Counted from the first letter of the stretch, positions 28,901 to 37,577 are shown. The stretch is DNA of 64,000 nucleotides from Streptomyces sp. CGMCC 4.7035 (GCF_031583065.1 NZ_CP134053.1:2356001-2420000), one strand, 5' to 3'. A program made the numbers and translations. The notes: generated by a model from the sequence alone, not told the origin.

Positions 28901-29601
28901 AGGCGGATCGCGTCCATCTCTCGGTGGAGCGGTTGCTGATGCGGCTGCCTCAAGGTTCGACGGTGGGGGTCGTCACCCCGTTCCGAGCCCAGAAAGACCT
29001 GATCGCCGAGCGCTGGAAGCACGAGTCGCGGGTGCGGGTCGGTACGGTGCACACGTTTCAGGGAGGACAGCAGGACGTGATCCTGTTGTCACTCGTCGCG
29101 GGCGCGAGAATGCGCCCTAGTGCCATCAACTGGCTCTGCCACGAGGTCAACCTGTGGAACGTGGCCATCACCCGTGCCCGTTCGCATCTCATAGTGTTCG
29201 GCGACCGTGACTTCTGGTCGGCCCGTGCGGGGATGCCGCATGCGCTGCTGGACGCTGCTGAGGCCAAGGACGCGCTGTTACCGGCCGGCGCTGAATCCGG
29301 ACAGCAGCACGAGCTTGTCGGCGACCGGCTTCAACTCCTGCTGACGAACGAGATTTCCGGAATCCTGCTTGACCGGAACGTAACGACTGACGGCTATCCC
29401 TGCGACTTCGACGTCCGCCGGGGTACGGACGCGGCCCAGGTCCAGCTGGACCACGGGGCGTCCGCCGACGTGGAAGGCGCTCGCCACCTGAGGCTCGCCC
29501 TCAGCCATGCGGCCTTGCTACCGAACGGCGTGCGACTGCCCGCCTGGCACGTGTGGGCCGGCCGAACGGAACGAGTGACGGGGCGGCTCAGCGGCCGATG
29601 A
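25903..29601 (+). CDS. Caspase-like peptidase fused to Upf1/Dna2-type SF1 helicase
   Basis: This 1232-residue protein opens with a C14 caspase-like domain: YLSGHGAYD (catalytic His82) and LLLDCCFSG (catalytic Cys133). DLDGDGQVSANDLF near 200, an EF-hand-like calcium loop, follows. After a linker of about 300 residues comes an SF1 helicase with VATGPPGTGKSQ, LVIVDEASQC, VIGDPMQLQHI, LLDEHFRCHPDIVG, VGTVHTFQGGQ and NVAITRARSHL. The end (VTTDGYPCDFDVR, then AQVQLDHG) resembles a small nuclease-like fold. ATG 25903 overlaps the EACC1 stop. The design suggests a nucleic-acid sensor controlling a suicidal protease. The 3' end overlaps the convergent kinase gene by 14 bp. Confidence 0.88.
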   Translation: MSRKHALLVGTAAYEDVNFPALPSVRADVHYLSQVLEMPAVGRYEKCVRVEDSSKAAIKQAVERFLRDREPDELVVLYLSGHGAYDREDGQLYYVTTDTEADRLQQTALEASYVTDQLEKCAARRKVLLLDCCFSGSAVQGFRSKGASHSATTPVVEASGVHVITASQHWEQAFTTDADQPSQFTRAMVEGLHSGQADLDGDGQVSANDLFRYISRDLRKAPDGRRQTPTQSSLQVTGDIYLADAAAGRQIPALKPLPAGLTAVTDGAGGMTPAPVKAAEALHDDSAFTDTDWAGLLTYYQHCLEAENSTDELLPLVGSDPPRVVWPEGEEVLLSGTEATVRAPERVVDLAERAHKDGADLWYGYPVAVLYDGKRQVCAPLAMRQIEVERSPQGRSVVTPTGPIVLHPKLVLDRLGKDEGKELLAAYQPNWRPGFREDMVRDLRSLLQELGLPDTEHLDPGSLGDGSSLYAAHEGARNVAVVFAARSDSAATAQLMKDYRTLQKSVGQFAGTALGALARGTDSEADESAEQEVQVVAPLELNEGQEAVIRAAMVRPLTVATGPPGTGKSQLIVNAVATARAAGQTVLVASTNNKAVDEVWERCEALAPGLLVRTGNQTAVEEELRTLERLTRSVRPHQSSQTHRGELRNHIREQEALRRQLAEVARRERELADLGRLRFSYAEQHHGDPQTLATALGDDVSLGRWLRRARAAMRLGIFGGWLRSRCVRGLAPLSVEAAGRTEFAGLVSFAEAEAAWRQKSSEADAAADDHQLLTALRETDRRVRETAALLLRAVVAEQATTARAAIHDRIEAVKSRSPRQWSSLERILPQVSGWAVTARSPRRFRDRAALLDLVIVDEASQCSTPDVLPLLFRARRALVIGDPMQLQHITTLQPRQEAEAHRGAGLRASWLDEHRFEHRRYSSFHAAAHAAGDTLLLDEHFRCHPDIVGISNRHCYGDRLTVLTESRSLRRIEGVDAVQWLDVAGTARRGRNGSWTNQEEADRVHLSVERLLMRLPQGSTVGVVTPFRAQKDLIAERWKHESRVRVGTVHTFQGGQQDVILLSLVAGARMRPSAINWLCHEVNLWNVAITRARSHLIVFGDRDFWSARAGMPHALLDAAEAKDALLPAGAESGQQHELVGDRLQLLLTNEISGILLDRNVTTDGYPCDFDVRRGTDAAQVQLDHGASADVEGARHLRLALSHAALLPNGVRLPAWHVWAGRTERVTGRLSGR

Positions 29602-31759
29602 GGGCGAAGCGCAGGTACCGGAGCGAGGACAGTGCCCGTGCCGACCGCCTGGCAGCTGCGATCTCGGCCTCGACTGCGGCCAACCGGCCGTGCGGATCAC
29701 CGAGTTGTTGCGCTCGTTGGGCGAACTGCTGACGTTGCTGAGAGGCGTGCCTGGCGGCGAGCTGGTCTTCGCTGGTGAGCCGGGCGAGTCCCGACCTCAG
29801 CTTCTTTCCTGCGTCTTCACGTGCTCTCTGGGCTGTCGTCTCCGTCTCCAGACGTCGACGGGACAGGTCTGCCTCGCGCCGTACGAAGTCGGCTTCGATG
29901 GACTGGCGCCTGGCCGCGGGCAAGCTTGAAGGCGCGCGAGAGGAGACACGGGCAAACTGCCGTCCTCTCCACTCCTCCAGAGTTCTGGCGCGGTTCGCAC
30001 CGATGCCCTTGATGTCGAGTCTGCGTCCGTCGGCCGTATTGATCAGCCCTGTGACGTTGTTGTACCGGCCACCGGAACTGACCAGGGTGATTCCGGTGAA
30101 GTCTGCGGCCGTCCGGACTCCGTGGGCTGCGAGGGCCTGGACGAGGGATCGTCCGATGCCGGTCAACTCCTTCTCGTGCAGGCGGACCTTGCGCAGTTCG
30201 CCGTCGATGAACTCCTTGCGGTAGCTCGCCAGGGCCCGGTCCAGAGTCGTCCGGCGCTGCCCTGCGAGGGAGGCGATGTCTCTTTCGATGGCTTGCTGGT
30301 CCTGGACCTTCTTCTTCTCCGCTGTCTTGACGGCCTTCTCGTGGGAGCGCTCCAGCTTGGTCTGAGCGACCGTGAGCTGACTCTTCCGGGCGGTCTCCGC
30401 GGCATCGAATTCCTGCCGCTCCCGCTTGAGCTGATCAGCCTCTCTGACAGGGCCGAGCGTGGCACGCCGCTTCTCCCGGAGCCGACTCAGGTGGGCGCGC
30501 AGAACCTTGGTCTCCGGACGCGAGCCACGGGCCGCGCGGGTGGTCAATGCTGTGACGCCCAGGGTCCCGCCGTAGGACAGTGCTGTGACGAGCGGAGAGA
30601 TCAGCTCGGACAGAGCGAGGGCACTCGGCGTCAGCACAGCCAGCGGCAGCAGGAGCCCGAGCAGTACGTCCGCCATACGGCGGTGGGTGTACCTGCGCGG
30701 AAGTGAGCCAGAGGGCGTCGCGGATACGCCCGGATCCGACGCGGTGGTGGTGGCGGTGATATGACCGTCGAGCCAGTCGGGCCGGCGTCCCGCACCCGTC
30801 CGGGGGCCGGGGATGTGAGCCCCGGGTGTGGGAGCGACCGCCACCGAGAGGCGTGGGACGAGCGACAACGGCTGCCAGGCCAGTGCTTTGATCTGTTCTG
30901 CCAGGCCACGTACGGTGCTGTCGGTGTGACTGAGCAGAGTCGGGAGACGGACGGACCCGGCAGGGTCCTTGAAGTCGTCCTCCGTCAGCAGGAGGTATTC
31001 ACCGTCAGGTTCGTGGAGGCGTGTCCACAAAGACGGATCAGCGGCGACGGCGTGCAGGGCGAGATAGATGACCCAGTTCGAGAAGTGGTCGAGGGTGCTG
31101 TCGAAGTCGTCGTCTCCCCGGGCCGGAGACTGGTAGTTACGGTGTCCGCGTTCCGTGCTGTGGCGTCCGTTCAGGGCTGGTACGAACATGCCGTCGTAGT
31201 CGACCAGCCGGAAAGTACCGTCCTGGGCGACCAGCAGATTTCCGTGCTGCAGATCGCCGTGCGCGATGTCGTGCGTGGCAAGATCCGTGGTGAGCTGGGC
31301 GAACCGCTCGGCGAGTTCCCGCACCGCCGCGCTGTCCGTGTAGTGATGGTCGAGCCAGTTGGAGAGTGTCACGGCCTCCACCCAGTCCATTTTCAGGACC
31401 GGGAAGCGCGACCCGTTGACGAGAATGCCGTCCGGTACGTAATCGAAGCCGATCCGCCATGGCTGCGAGAGTGAACCCGGATCGATACCGGAAAGTTTGT
31501 TGCTGATCGCCTCATAACGGTCCTGCTGATCGCGTACGTGAGAGGTGAAACACTTCAGGGCATAACGTCGGCCGTCAGCAGACGTCAGGGAGAAGACGCT
31601 CGCGAACTGGCCGGAGATGGGGCGGGGGAGGCCGAGCTTGTTGGCCTGTGGCTGGGCTCCGCGCAGGTCGTGATCCCGAAAGCACACCGCGGTGTTCTGC
31701 AGAGCTTCCTGGTACTCCCGGCCCGAAGGAAAGGCCAGTGGCCCCCGCACAGTGCTCAC
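29588..31759 (-). CDS. Protein kinase with membrane helices and helix-hairpin-helix (TerY-P triad kinase)
   Basis: This 723-residue protein has a kinase domain in the first 330 residues: YALKCF (K69), HGDLQHGN (167-174) and LVDYDG (D187). Two hydrophobic helices follow (near 365-410), then a long charged coiled coil and a helix-hairpin-helix (RLDIKGIGANRARTLEEWR), then another coiled coil. This is the kinase of the TerY-P triad, a vWA/phosphatase/kinase set linked to stress and anti-viral systems. It starts four bases after the phosphatase stop. It converges on the caspase-helicase gene with a 14-bp overlap. Targets are unknown. Confidence 0.85.
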   Translation of the reverse strand: MSTVRGPLAFPSGREYQEALQNTAVCFRDHDLRGAQPQANKLGLPRPISGQFASVFSLTSADGRRYALKCFTSHVRDQQDRYEAISNKLSGIDPGSLSQPWRIGFDYVPDGILVNGSRFPVLKMDWVEAVTLSNWLDHHYTDSAAVRELAERFAQLTTDLATHDIAHGDLQHGNLLVAQDGTFRLVDYDGMFVPALNGRHSTERGHRNYQSPARGDDDFDSTLDHFSNWVIYLALHAVAADPSLWTRLHEPDGEYLLLTEDDFKDPAGSVRLPTLLSHTDSTVRGLAEQIKALAWQPLSLVPRLSVAVAPTPGAHIPGPRTGAGRRPDWLDGHITATTTASDPGVSATPSGSLPRRYTHRRMADVLLGLLLPLAVLTPSALALSELISPLVTALSYGGTLGVTALTTRAARGSRPETKVLRAHLSRLREKRRATLGPVREADQLKRERQEFDAAETARKSQLTVAQTKLERSHEKAVKTAEKKKVQDQQAIERDIASLAGQRRTTLDRALASYRKEFIDGELRKVRLHEKELTGIGRSLVQALAAHGVRTAADFTGITLVSSGGRYNNVTGLINTADGRRLDIKGIGANRARTLEEWRGRQFARVSSRAPSSLPAARRQSIEADFVRREADLSRRRLETETTAQRAREDAGKKLRSGLARLTSEDQLAARHASQQRQQFAQRAQQLGDPHGRLAAVEAEIAAARRSARALSSLRYLRFALIGR

Positions 31760-31762
31760 GCC

Positions 31763-32584
31763 TCACTGCCCTTCGACATCTATGCGTACGACGGCCACGT
31801 CGTCGTTGTGGAGTGCACCCTCTACGCGAAGCCCCTGAAGCCAGTCCGAGAAACGAGGGCCGTCGTGCGGGCCCGAGAACTCCGACAGCTCAGCCAGAAC
31901 ACGCGCGTGATCGGTGGCGGAAAGGAACCAGTGGGCGAGCGCGTCAGTCATGAGGAGCAGGCGGTCACCGGATGCGCAGATGCCCTCAGCGAACAAGGTG
32001 CGGGCAGAGAGCAGCGCGCTGTCGCGATTGAGGCTGTTGAAGAGTTTCGGAGTGACGCCGAACTCGTCTGTCTCTTCCACGGGGAAGGACTTGAGTATCT
32101 TTCCGTCCCGGATGTGAAAGAGGCAGCTGTCCCCCAACGCGGCGCATCGCCAACGCCAACTGCCTCCTGGTACCGGGTCCATGCGCAACATCAGTAGGGT
32201 GGCGGACGCTCCGGCGGTGAGTTTCGTCTGCTCGTACCACTTCAGGGGATTTCCCTGTGCGGCGCGCGCCGCAATGTACTTTTCGAGCCACGGTTCCCAC
32301 AGTGACACGGTGTTTCGGGCGAACGACTCAAAAGAAGGTCCACTGTGGAAGACCTGTTCGTCCTCCCAGGCATGTTGGGCGGCGGACCGAGCCAACAGAT
32401 GCGCCCAGTCCCTGGCCAGGACGCTTTCCGTCGCCCCGTCGCACATGCCTACGGCCAGTGGGGCGTCGACCAGTTCGTCGAACCGCGGAGCTGGGACGAC
32501 GTGGGCGGCATCCTCACACTCGGCTTCTGCGCTGCCGTTCTTGGGTGCGAGAAGCCGAGTGAGGTAAAGGCCGCTCGAGGTCAC
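31763..32584 (-). CDS. PP2C-like serine/threonine phosphatase (TerY-P triad)
   Basis: This 273-residue protein carries degenerate but recognisable PP2C metal-site motifs: ECEDAAHV, VGMCDGATES, CAALGDSCLF, LLLMTDALAHW and a C-terminal HNDDVAVVRI. The ATG overlaps the vWA gene's stop (ATGA), and the kinase follows directly. In TerY-P triads the phosphatase and kinase presumably set the phosphorylation state of a shared target or of the vWA protein. No membrane segment is seen. Confidence 0.85.
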   Translation of the reverse strand: MTSSGLYLTRLLAPKNGSAEAECEDAAHVVPAPRFDELVDAPLAVGMCDGATESVLARDWAHLLARSAAQHAWEDEQVFHSGPSFESFARNTVSLWEPWLEKYIAARAAQGNPLKWYEQTKLTAGASATLLMLRMDPVPGGSWRWRCAALGDSCLFHIRDGKILKSFPVEETDEFGVTPKLFNSLNRDSALLSARTLFAEGICASGDRLLLMTDALAHWFLSATDHARVLAELSEFSGPHDGPRFSDWLQGLRVEGALHNDDVAVVRIDVEGQ

Positions 32585-33417
32585 CGGAGTTCGGTGGCGC
32601 GGGTGCCGATGTCGAGGAACTGGACAACCGACGTGACGTCGGCGTTGTAGACGAAGCCGCGGGTGTTCTCACTCACGCGCTGCCCCTGGGAAGCGGCATA
32701 GGAACGCATGTGCGTCGGCAAGGGGCTCGACATGGCGAACAGCGCGCGAGCGTAGTCGTCCGGCAGGTCGGCGTCCGAGTCGGGGAACGCGCTGGGAGCG
32801 CCGCCGGCCGCGGAGACGTGCAGGTTGAACAGGAGCACGGAGCCATCCGCCGTCGCATGCGCGGTGATCGCGGCCGCCGACGCGGCGGGATCACCGTCGG
32901 TCGACTCTCCGTCGGTCAGATTGAGAACGATGGGCGGAAAGCTGCCGGGATAGCGCTCGGTCCAGCCCGCCACCAGGGTTTCGGCGTACTTGAGCGCACG
33001 ATTCATCGGAGTACCGCCCTGCGCGACAGGATCCATCCAGAGCGGGAATTGCACCGTGGTTTCGACCAAGCCTCCGGCGCCGTCCGATACCTTCTTCGCC
33101 CGGGTTTCTATTCTCGCGGGTGCGTCGGCGACCTCGCTCAGAGGTACCAGGTCGCGTCCGGTGAGTTCTCCTTGGAAAGCGGAGCCCACGGCACTTCCGT
33201 AGCCGATCACCGCGATATGGAAATAGTCGCGTACGCCTTCCTCTTTGGCGCACTTGACCGACAGTTCGGTCAGCAGTCGATTGATGGCATCGGCCACTAC
33301 GTCGGCTTTCCTCTTGGGGTCGTCACCGCCGATCGGATCGGTCATGGAGGTGGACTGGTCGACCAGGAAAATGAAGCAGGTCGGACTAGTGCGGCTGATC
33401 TCGGCTGTGTAGGGCAT
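32581..33417 (-). CDS. TerY-like von Willebrand factor A domain protein (TerY-P triad)
   Basis: With ATG 33417 the protein has 278 residues; an in-frame start at 33441 would add eight less conserved ones. It is a vWA domain with a MIDAS motif DQSTS at residues 20-24 (FIFLVDQSTSM), followed by FHIAVIGYG, a TPMNRAL threonine loop and LNLTDGESTDGD. This matches TerY, the metal-binding vWA protein of tellurite-resistance-related systems. It is the first gene of the minus-strand triad and overlaps the phosphatase by four bases. The vWA domain probably acts as a scaffold for the other two. Confidence 0.87.
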   Translation of the reverse strand: MPYTAEISRTSPTCFIFLVDQSTSMTDPIGGDDPKRKADVVADAINRLLTELSVKCAKEEGVRDYFHIAVIGYGSAVGSAFQGELTGRDLVPLSEVADAPARIETRAKKVSDGAGGLVETTVQFPLWMDPVAQGGTPMNRALKYAETLVAGWTERYPGSFPPIVLNLTDGESTDGDPAASAAAITAHATADGSVLLFNLHVSAAGGAPSAFPDSDADLPDDYARALFAMSSPLPTHMRSYAASQGQRVSENTRGFVYNADVTSVVQFLDIGTRATELR

Positions 33418-33695
33418 GCCGGTTGTGGCCCCTTCCCCCATTGTTGTGAAGGGCTTCGCCGGGTGCTGATGAGCGACTCACCGGACCTGTCCTTCCTGAC
33501 CAGGGGCAGACTATCGGTCCTGGCGCAGGCATCGCAGGGGAACAGGCGCGTTGATCCGCTTACTCGACGGCAACTTCTGCGCTTTCGCCGACGATTTCCG
33601 GCCAGCGGCTACTGAGGCATTGCGTCGGATGAACGCGGACGCCGGGGACAGTTCGTCCAGGCGGCGGCGACGCGGCCAGGCTCCGGCTGTGGCGG

Positions 33696-34380
33696 GTGAC
33701 GTTCGAGCTGTACTCATCCCGGCACCTCACCGTCGACGCCGACGCCCTCGCCGAACGAACGACGGCGCCGGAGCCAGTCTTGACCCCGTGGGACGAGGCG
33801 CGACCGCTGAGGATCAGCCCTCTGTTGCGCCGTACCGGCAGTTATGGGCGGCGTGGCAAGCCGCGCAGGGTGGCCGACCGGGGCGAGGCGAAGCGCAGGC
33901 TCGCTGAGATCGTCGCCAGGCAGGCTGGGGAGGCCAGAGAGGTGCGAAATCGTCTCGCGACGGTTGGGCCATTGCGGCTGTCTCGGCTGGAAAACTCGAT
34001 CCGCTCGCCTTCCAGTTGTTTCCGCGCCTGCTCGTGACGCGCTCGCCACCTGGCGGCCGGGCATGACGACCACTGCGGTCACCTGCGGGGACGGCTCGAT
34101 GGAGATCCGGCTGGCCGCGCTCGACGACGATTCGACGGCCGAAGTCCACACGCCGGAGGGGGCGTTCAGCGGTCCCGACCATTTGATCGACATCATCGCC
34201 TTACGGAGCGTCGCTGGCCAGTGGCCCTCCGAGGAGGCTGCCCCGCTCGCGGACAGGAAACTGTGGATCGTCGTCTCCCAGGAAGCCGAGCCCGCGACCG
34301 TGCTGCGGGAAAGCCAGTCCACCGCCGTGCAGTTCGTCGTCGGTGCCCGCAACCAGAAGGCCGCAAAGGCCCGGTCAACT
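33696..34380 (+). pseudogene. Decayed coding region, unidentified
   Basis: Between the TerY promoter side and the LacI gene no intact gene is convincing. On the plus strand, protein-like stretches lie in different frames: one from 33696 (MTFELYSSRHLTVDADALAE), one near 33970-34030 (KLDPLAFQLFPRLL), and one from 34063 to about 34380 (GPDHLIDIIALRS, DRKLWIVVSQEAEPATVL). Stops and frame changes separate them. This is what a broken gene would look like, but I cannot name the family. The rest of 33418-34497 shows nothing else I can support. Confidence 0.35.
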
Positions 34381-34497
34381 ACGCATCCTTCCAGCCCACA
34401 CGACCGTGCCGTCCGACTCCGACTCTGGCCCCAGCGCCACACGGCCCTTCCGCCTGATACGCGCATAGCGCACCCGCTCCCCGGCCTCCCCAGGCAG

Positions 34498-35529
34498 TCA
34501 ACCCTCCCGCACCACCGGCGCCGCGCACTCCCCCGACCCGCGAACAATCAGCCGAGTAGGCACGGTGATGGTGCGGGCGCGGGAGCGGTCGCCGTCCAGG
34601 CGGGTCAGGGCCGTGGCCGCTGCCGTTCTGCCGATTTCCTCCGGATCCTGGGCGACGACGGTCAGGGCCGGTTCGAGCGCCTCGGCGAGCGGTACGTCGT
34701 CGAAGGCGACGATGGCGACGTCCTTCCGTTCGGCCCGGGAGAGCTCCGCGACGATTCCCAGGGCCACGATGTTGTTGCCGGCGAACAGGGCGGTGGGGGG
34801 ATGCGCCAGGCTGAGCAACTGGGAGGTCGCGGCCGCGGCCCCCTGCTGGTCGTGGGCGTTGGTGACCAGTGAGCGGTCGTAGGGGAGGCCGGCTTCCTGT
34901 AGGGCCGCGCGGTATCCGGCCAGGCGTTCGCGGCGGGTGTACAGCTTCACGGGCAGGTCGCCGACGAAGCCGATGCGCCGGTGGCCGTGGGCGATGAGGT
35001 GGGCGACGCCGTCGTGGGCTCCGGCACGGTTGGAGCTGACGATGCTGTCGGTGGCGAGGCCGACTCCGGGGCGGTCGAGGAAGACCACCGGCAGACCCGC
35101 CGCGCGGTGGGACTTCAGGTGGGAGTGGTCGGCGCCGACGGACGGCACGACCATCAGGATGCTGACGCGCCGGGCGAGGAACTTGTCCGTCAGGGCGCGC
35201 TCGCGGTCGGGGTCGTCCGCGGAGGAGCCCATGAGCAGCGTCAGTCCGCGTTCGCGGACCGTGTCCTCGATGGCGCGGGCCACGGCTCCGAAGAAGGGGT
35301 TCGCGAGGTCGGGGATGACCAGGCCGATGGTGGTGTCCGGGCCGCCGACGCGGATGTTGCGTGCCATGAGGTTCGGCTGGAAGCCGAGCTTGGCCACGGC
35401 GGCGAGCACCTGTTCCCTGGTCTGCGCCGAGGCGGGTCCGTCCTCGTTGAGGACACGCGAGACCGTCTTGGCGCTGACGCCGACTTCTCGGGCGACGTCG
35501 GCCAGGGTCGGTCGGCGGTTCGCTGCCAT
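34498..35529 (-). CDS. LacI-family transcriptional repressor of the sugar regulon
   Basis: This 343-residue protein is a standard LacI/GalR regulator. The N-terminal helix-turn-helix reads PTLADVAREVGVSAKTVSRV, with a hinge helix near residue 55. The periplasmic-binding-protein fold follows: IGLVIPDLANPFFGAV, VVFLDRPGVG, IGFVGDLPV and IVAFDDVP. It lies 76 bp downstream of the ABC ATPase on the same strand. The likely operators are the 14-bp palindromes at 38661-38690 and 39894-39923. Fructose or a fructan fragment is the probable inducer, judged from the neighbouring levanase and kinase. Confidence 0.9.
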   Translation of the reverse strand: MAANRRPTLADVAREVGVSAKTVSRVLNEDGPASAQTREQVLAAVAKLGFQPNLMARNIRVGGPDTTIGLVIPDLANPFFGAVARAIEDTVRERGLTLLMGSSADDPDRERALTDKFLARRVSILMVVPSVGADHSHLKSHRAAGLPVVFLDRPGVGLATDSIVSSNRAGAHDGVAHLIAHGHRRIGFVGDLPVKLYTRRERLAGYRAALQEAGLPYDRSLVTNAHDQQGAAAATSQLLSLAHPPTALFAGNNIVALGIVAELSRAERKDVAIVAFDDVPLAEALEPALTVVAQDPEEIGRTAAATALTRLDGDRSRARTITVPTRLIVRGSGECAAPVVREG

Positions 35530-35605
35530 GGAGGAAACCGTCTCCTGTGAGCTCTCGGTTCCGGCCGTGGCCTCGGCCGGAAACCGCGAGAGCTGGGTCG
35601 TGTTG

Positions 35606-36442
35606 TCAGGTGGCCTGGACTCCGGCGGCCTTCGCGGCCTCCGAATCCGCTATGACAGTACCTCCGGCCTCGTTGATGCTGAGCGCCCCGGTCATGATGG
35701 CGACGACCTCGGCCATGGAGTAGTCGGAGGGCTTGATCAGGGCGGCGCGCCGGCCCAGCCGGTGGACGTGGATCCGGTCGGCGATCTCGAAGACATGAGG
35801 CATGTTGTGGCTGATCAGGACGACCGGCATGCCCTTGTCGCGGACCCGGCGGATGAGGTCGAGGACCTGGCCGGACTCCTTGACGCCGAGGGCGGCGGTG
35901 GGCTCGTCCATGACGACGACGGAGCGGGCCCAGGCGACGGCGCGGGCGACCGCCACGGCCTGCCGCTGACCGCCGGAGAGGGTCTCGACCGCCTGGCTGA
36001 GCGACCGCAGGCCGATCTTCAGGTCGGCCATGTGCTCGGCGGCCTCCTGACGCATCCGCTTCTTGTCGAGCATGCGGAAGGTGTTGCCGAGGATGCCGGG
36101 GCGGCGCAGTTCGCGGCCGAGGAACATATTGGAGGCGATGTCCATGGAGGCCGCCACGGCGAGGTCCTGGTATACGGTCTCGATGCCGTGGGCGCGTGCG
36201 CTCTGCGGGCCGGAGAACTGGATCAGCTCGCCGTTGAGGCGGATCTCGCCGGAGTCCGGGACCACCGCACCGGTGAGTGCCTTGATCAGGCTGGTCTTGC
36301 CGGCTCCGTTGTCGCCGATGACGGCGAGGACCTCGCCGGGCAGCAGGTCGAAGTCGGCGCCGTCGATGGCGGTGACGTGGCCGTACCGCTTGACCAGGCC
36401 GCGGGCCTGGAGGACAGGGGTGGGGGAGGTCGTGGCGGTCAT
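35606..36442 (-). CDS. Sugar ABC transporter ATP-binding protein (fructose/ribose type)
   Basis: This 278-residue protein has a single ATPase cassette: Walker A GDNGAGKTS, signature LSGGQRQAVAVARA, Walker B VVVMDEPTAALG and the switch His in LISHNM. Many sugar ATPases of this class (RbsA, XylG) have two cassettes; the single-cassette form is like FrcA of fructose importers. The ATG overlaps the permease stop (ATGA). The substrate is inferred from the fructan context. Confidence 0.9.
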   Translation of the reverse strand: MTATTSPTPVLQARGLVKRYGHVTAIDGADFDLLPGEVLAVIGDNGAGKTSLIKALTGAVVPDSGEIRLNGELIQFSGPQSARAHGIETVYQDLAVAASMDIASNMFLGRELRRPGILGNTFRMLDKKRMRQEAAEHMADLKIGLRSLSQAVETLSGGQRQAVAVARAVAWARSVVVMDEPTAALGVKESGQVLDLIRRVRDKGMPVVLISHNMPHVFEIADRIHVHRLGRRAALIKPSDYSMAEVVAIMTGALSINEAGGTVIADSEAAKAAGVQAT

Positions 36443-37434
36443 CGGGCCTTCTTCCGGGAGATCTGGTCGACGGTCACCGCGAGGATCACCAGGACACCGG
36501 TGATCAGGGTCTGGTAGATGGAGGCGACGCCCATCAGCTGCAGGCCGTTGCGGAAGACGCCGACGATGAGGACGCCGATGAACGTGCCCAGGACCGAGCC
36601 ACGGCCACCGAAGAGGCTGGTGCCGCCCAGGACCACGGCGGTGATGCTGTCGAGGTTGTCGGTCTGGCCGGCCTGGGGGTCACCGACTCCGGTGCGGGAG
36701 ATGAGCAGCACGGCGGCGATGCCGTACAGCAGGCCTGCCACGGTGTAGATGCCGATGGTCAGTCGGGAGGTGCGGATGCCGTTCAGTCGCGCCGCTTCCT
36801 GGCTGTTGCCCAGGGCGTAGACGTGCCGGCCCCAGCCGGTGCTGCTCAGCGTGTAGGCGAGGAGGAGGAACAGGGCGATGGTGACGAGCGAGCCGTAGGT
36901 GATGTCGGTGTGGCCGAGGGGGAAGGTCTGGCCCAGGGCCGTCAGCGGGCCGGGCAGGTTCGTAACCGTCTGCTCCTCGGAGTAGATGTGGGTCAGTGCG
37001 AACGCCACGTTGAGCATGCCGAGGGTGACGATGAACGGCGGCAGCGGGATCTTCTGCACCAGCAGCCCGTTGAGCAGGCCGAAGCCGGCGCAGACCGCGA
37101 TGCCCAGGGCGATGGCGAGGAGTGGTGGCAGGGAGCCCTCGGCCGCCATCTTGGCGATCACGATGCTGCCGAACGCCATCACGGCCCCGCACGACAGGTC
37201 GATGCCCGCGGTGAGGATGATCAGGGTCTGTCCGATGGCGAGGGTGCCGACGACCATGACCTGCTGCACGATCAGGGAGAAGTTCCCGCCGGTGAGGAAC
37301 TGGTCCGTCGAGAGGGAGAAGAAGGCGCAGGCCAGGAGGAGGGCGACCAGCGGGCCGGTGGTGGGCGCCGTGAGCAGTCTGCGGGCCGTGGTGGGGGCTT
37401 TGAGCTCGGCGTACGGCGTGGTCGTGGCTGTCAT
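36439..37434 (-). CDS. Sugar ABC transporter permease (fructose/ribose type)
   Basis: This 331-residue membrane protein has about eight to ten hydrophobic segments and the BPD_transp_2 pattern of ribose/fructose permeases: LIILTAGIDLSCGAVMAFGS, LNGLLVQKIPLPPFIVTLG and AVVLGGTSLFGGRGSVLGT. It overlaps the ATPase gene by four bases and follows the binding-protein gene after a 143-bp gap containing hairpins. One permease gene would act as a homodimer. Confidence 0.92.
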   Translation of the reverse strand: MTATTTPYAELKAPTTARRLLTAPTTGPLVALLLACAFFSLSTDQFLTGGNFSLIVQQVMVVGTLAIGQTLIILTAGIDLSCGAVMAFGSIVIAKMAAEGSLPPLLAIALGIAVCAGFGLLNGLLVQKIPLPPFIVTLGMLNVAFALTHIYSEEQTVTNLPGPLTALGQTFPLGHTDITYGSLVTIALFLLLAYTLSSTGWGRHVYALGNSQEAARLNGIRTSRLTIGIYTVAGLLYGIAAVLLISRTGVGDPQAGQTDNLDSITAVVLGGTSLFGGRGSVLGTFIGVLIVGVFRNGLQLMGVASIYQTLITGVLVILAVTVDQISRKKAR

Positions 37435-37577
37435 GCGAAGTCCTTGTCGGAAGACAGAAGTCCTTGTTGGAGGACCAAGGAGGCGGCCGTCCCGGGTCGG
37501 GGAGGGGGGCGGCCGCCCCGCTCAAGGGGAATGGCGGTCTCGTAGGGGCCGTGTCGTACGGGCCCCTAGGGGGCGGC
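37435..37577 (-). promoter_or_regulatory. Gap with GC-rich palindrome between binding-protein and permease genes
   Basis: GGGGCGGCCGCCCC (37506-37519) is a perfect palindrome downstream of the binding-protein stop. A near direct repeat (AGTCCTTGTCGGA / AGTCCTTGTTGGA) lies just before the permease. Structures like this often reduce readthrough or protect the upstream mRNA so that the binding protein is made in excess; that role is inferred. Confidence 0.4.

Noticed and set aside
1..34500. Search for integrase, transposase, tRNA or attachment sites bordering the defence island
   Set aside because: None was seen in the window; the left border lies outside it, so the mobile nature cannot be shown.
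33844..34872. Long plus-strand frame running into the LacI gene
   Set aside because: The second half is the mirror of the LacI coding sequence. Only the first part looks protein-like, and it is treated as a remnant.
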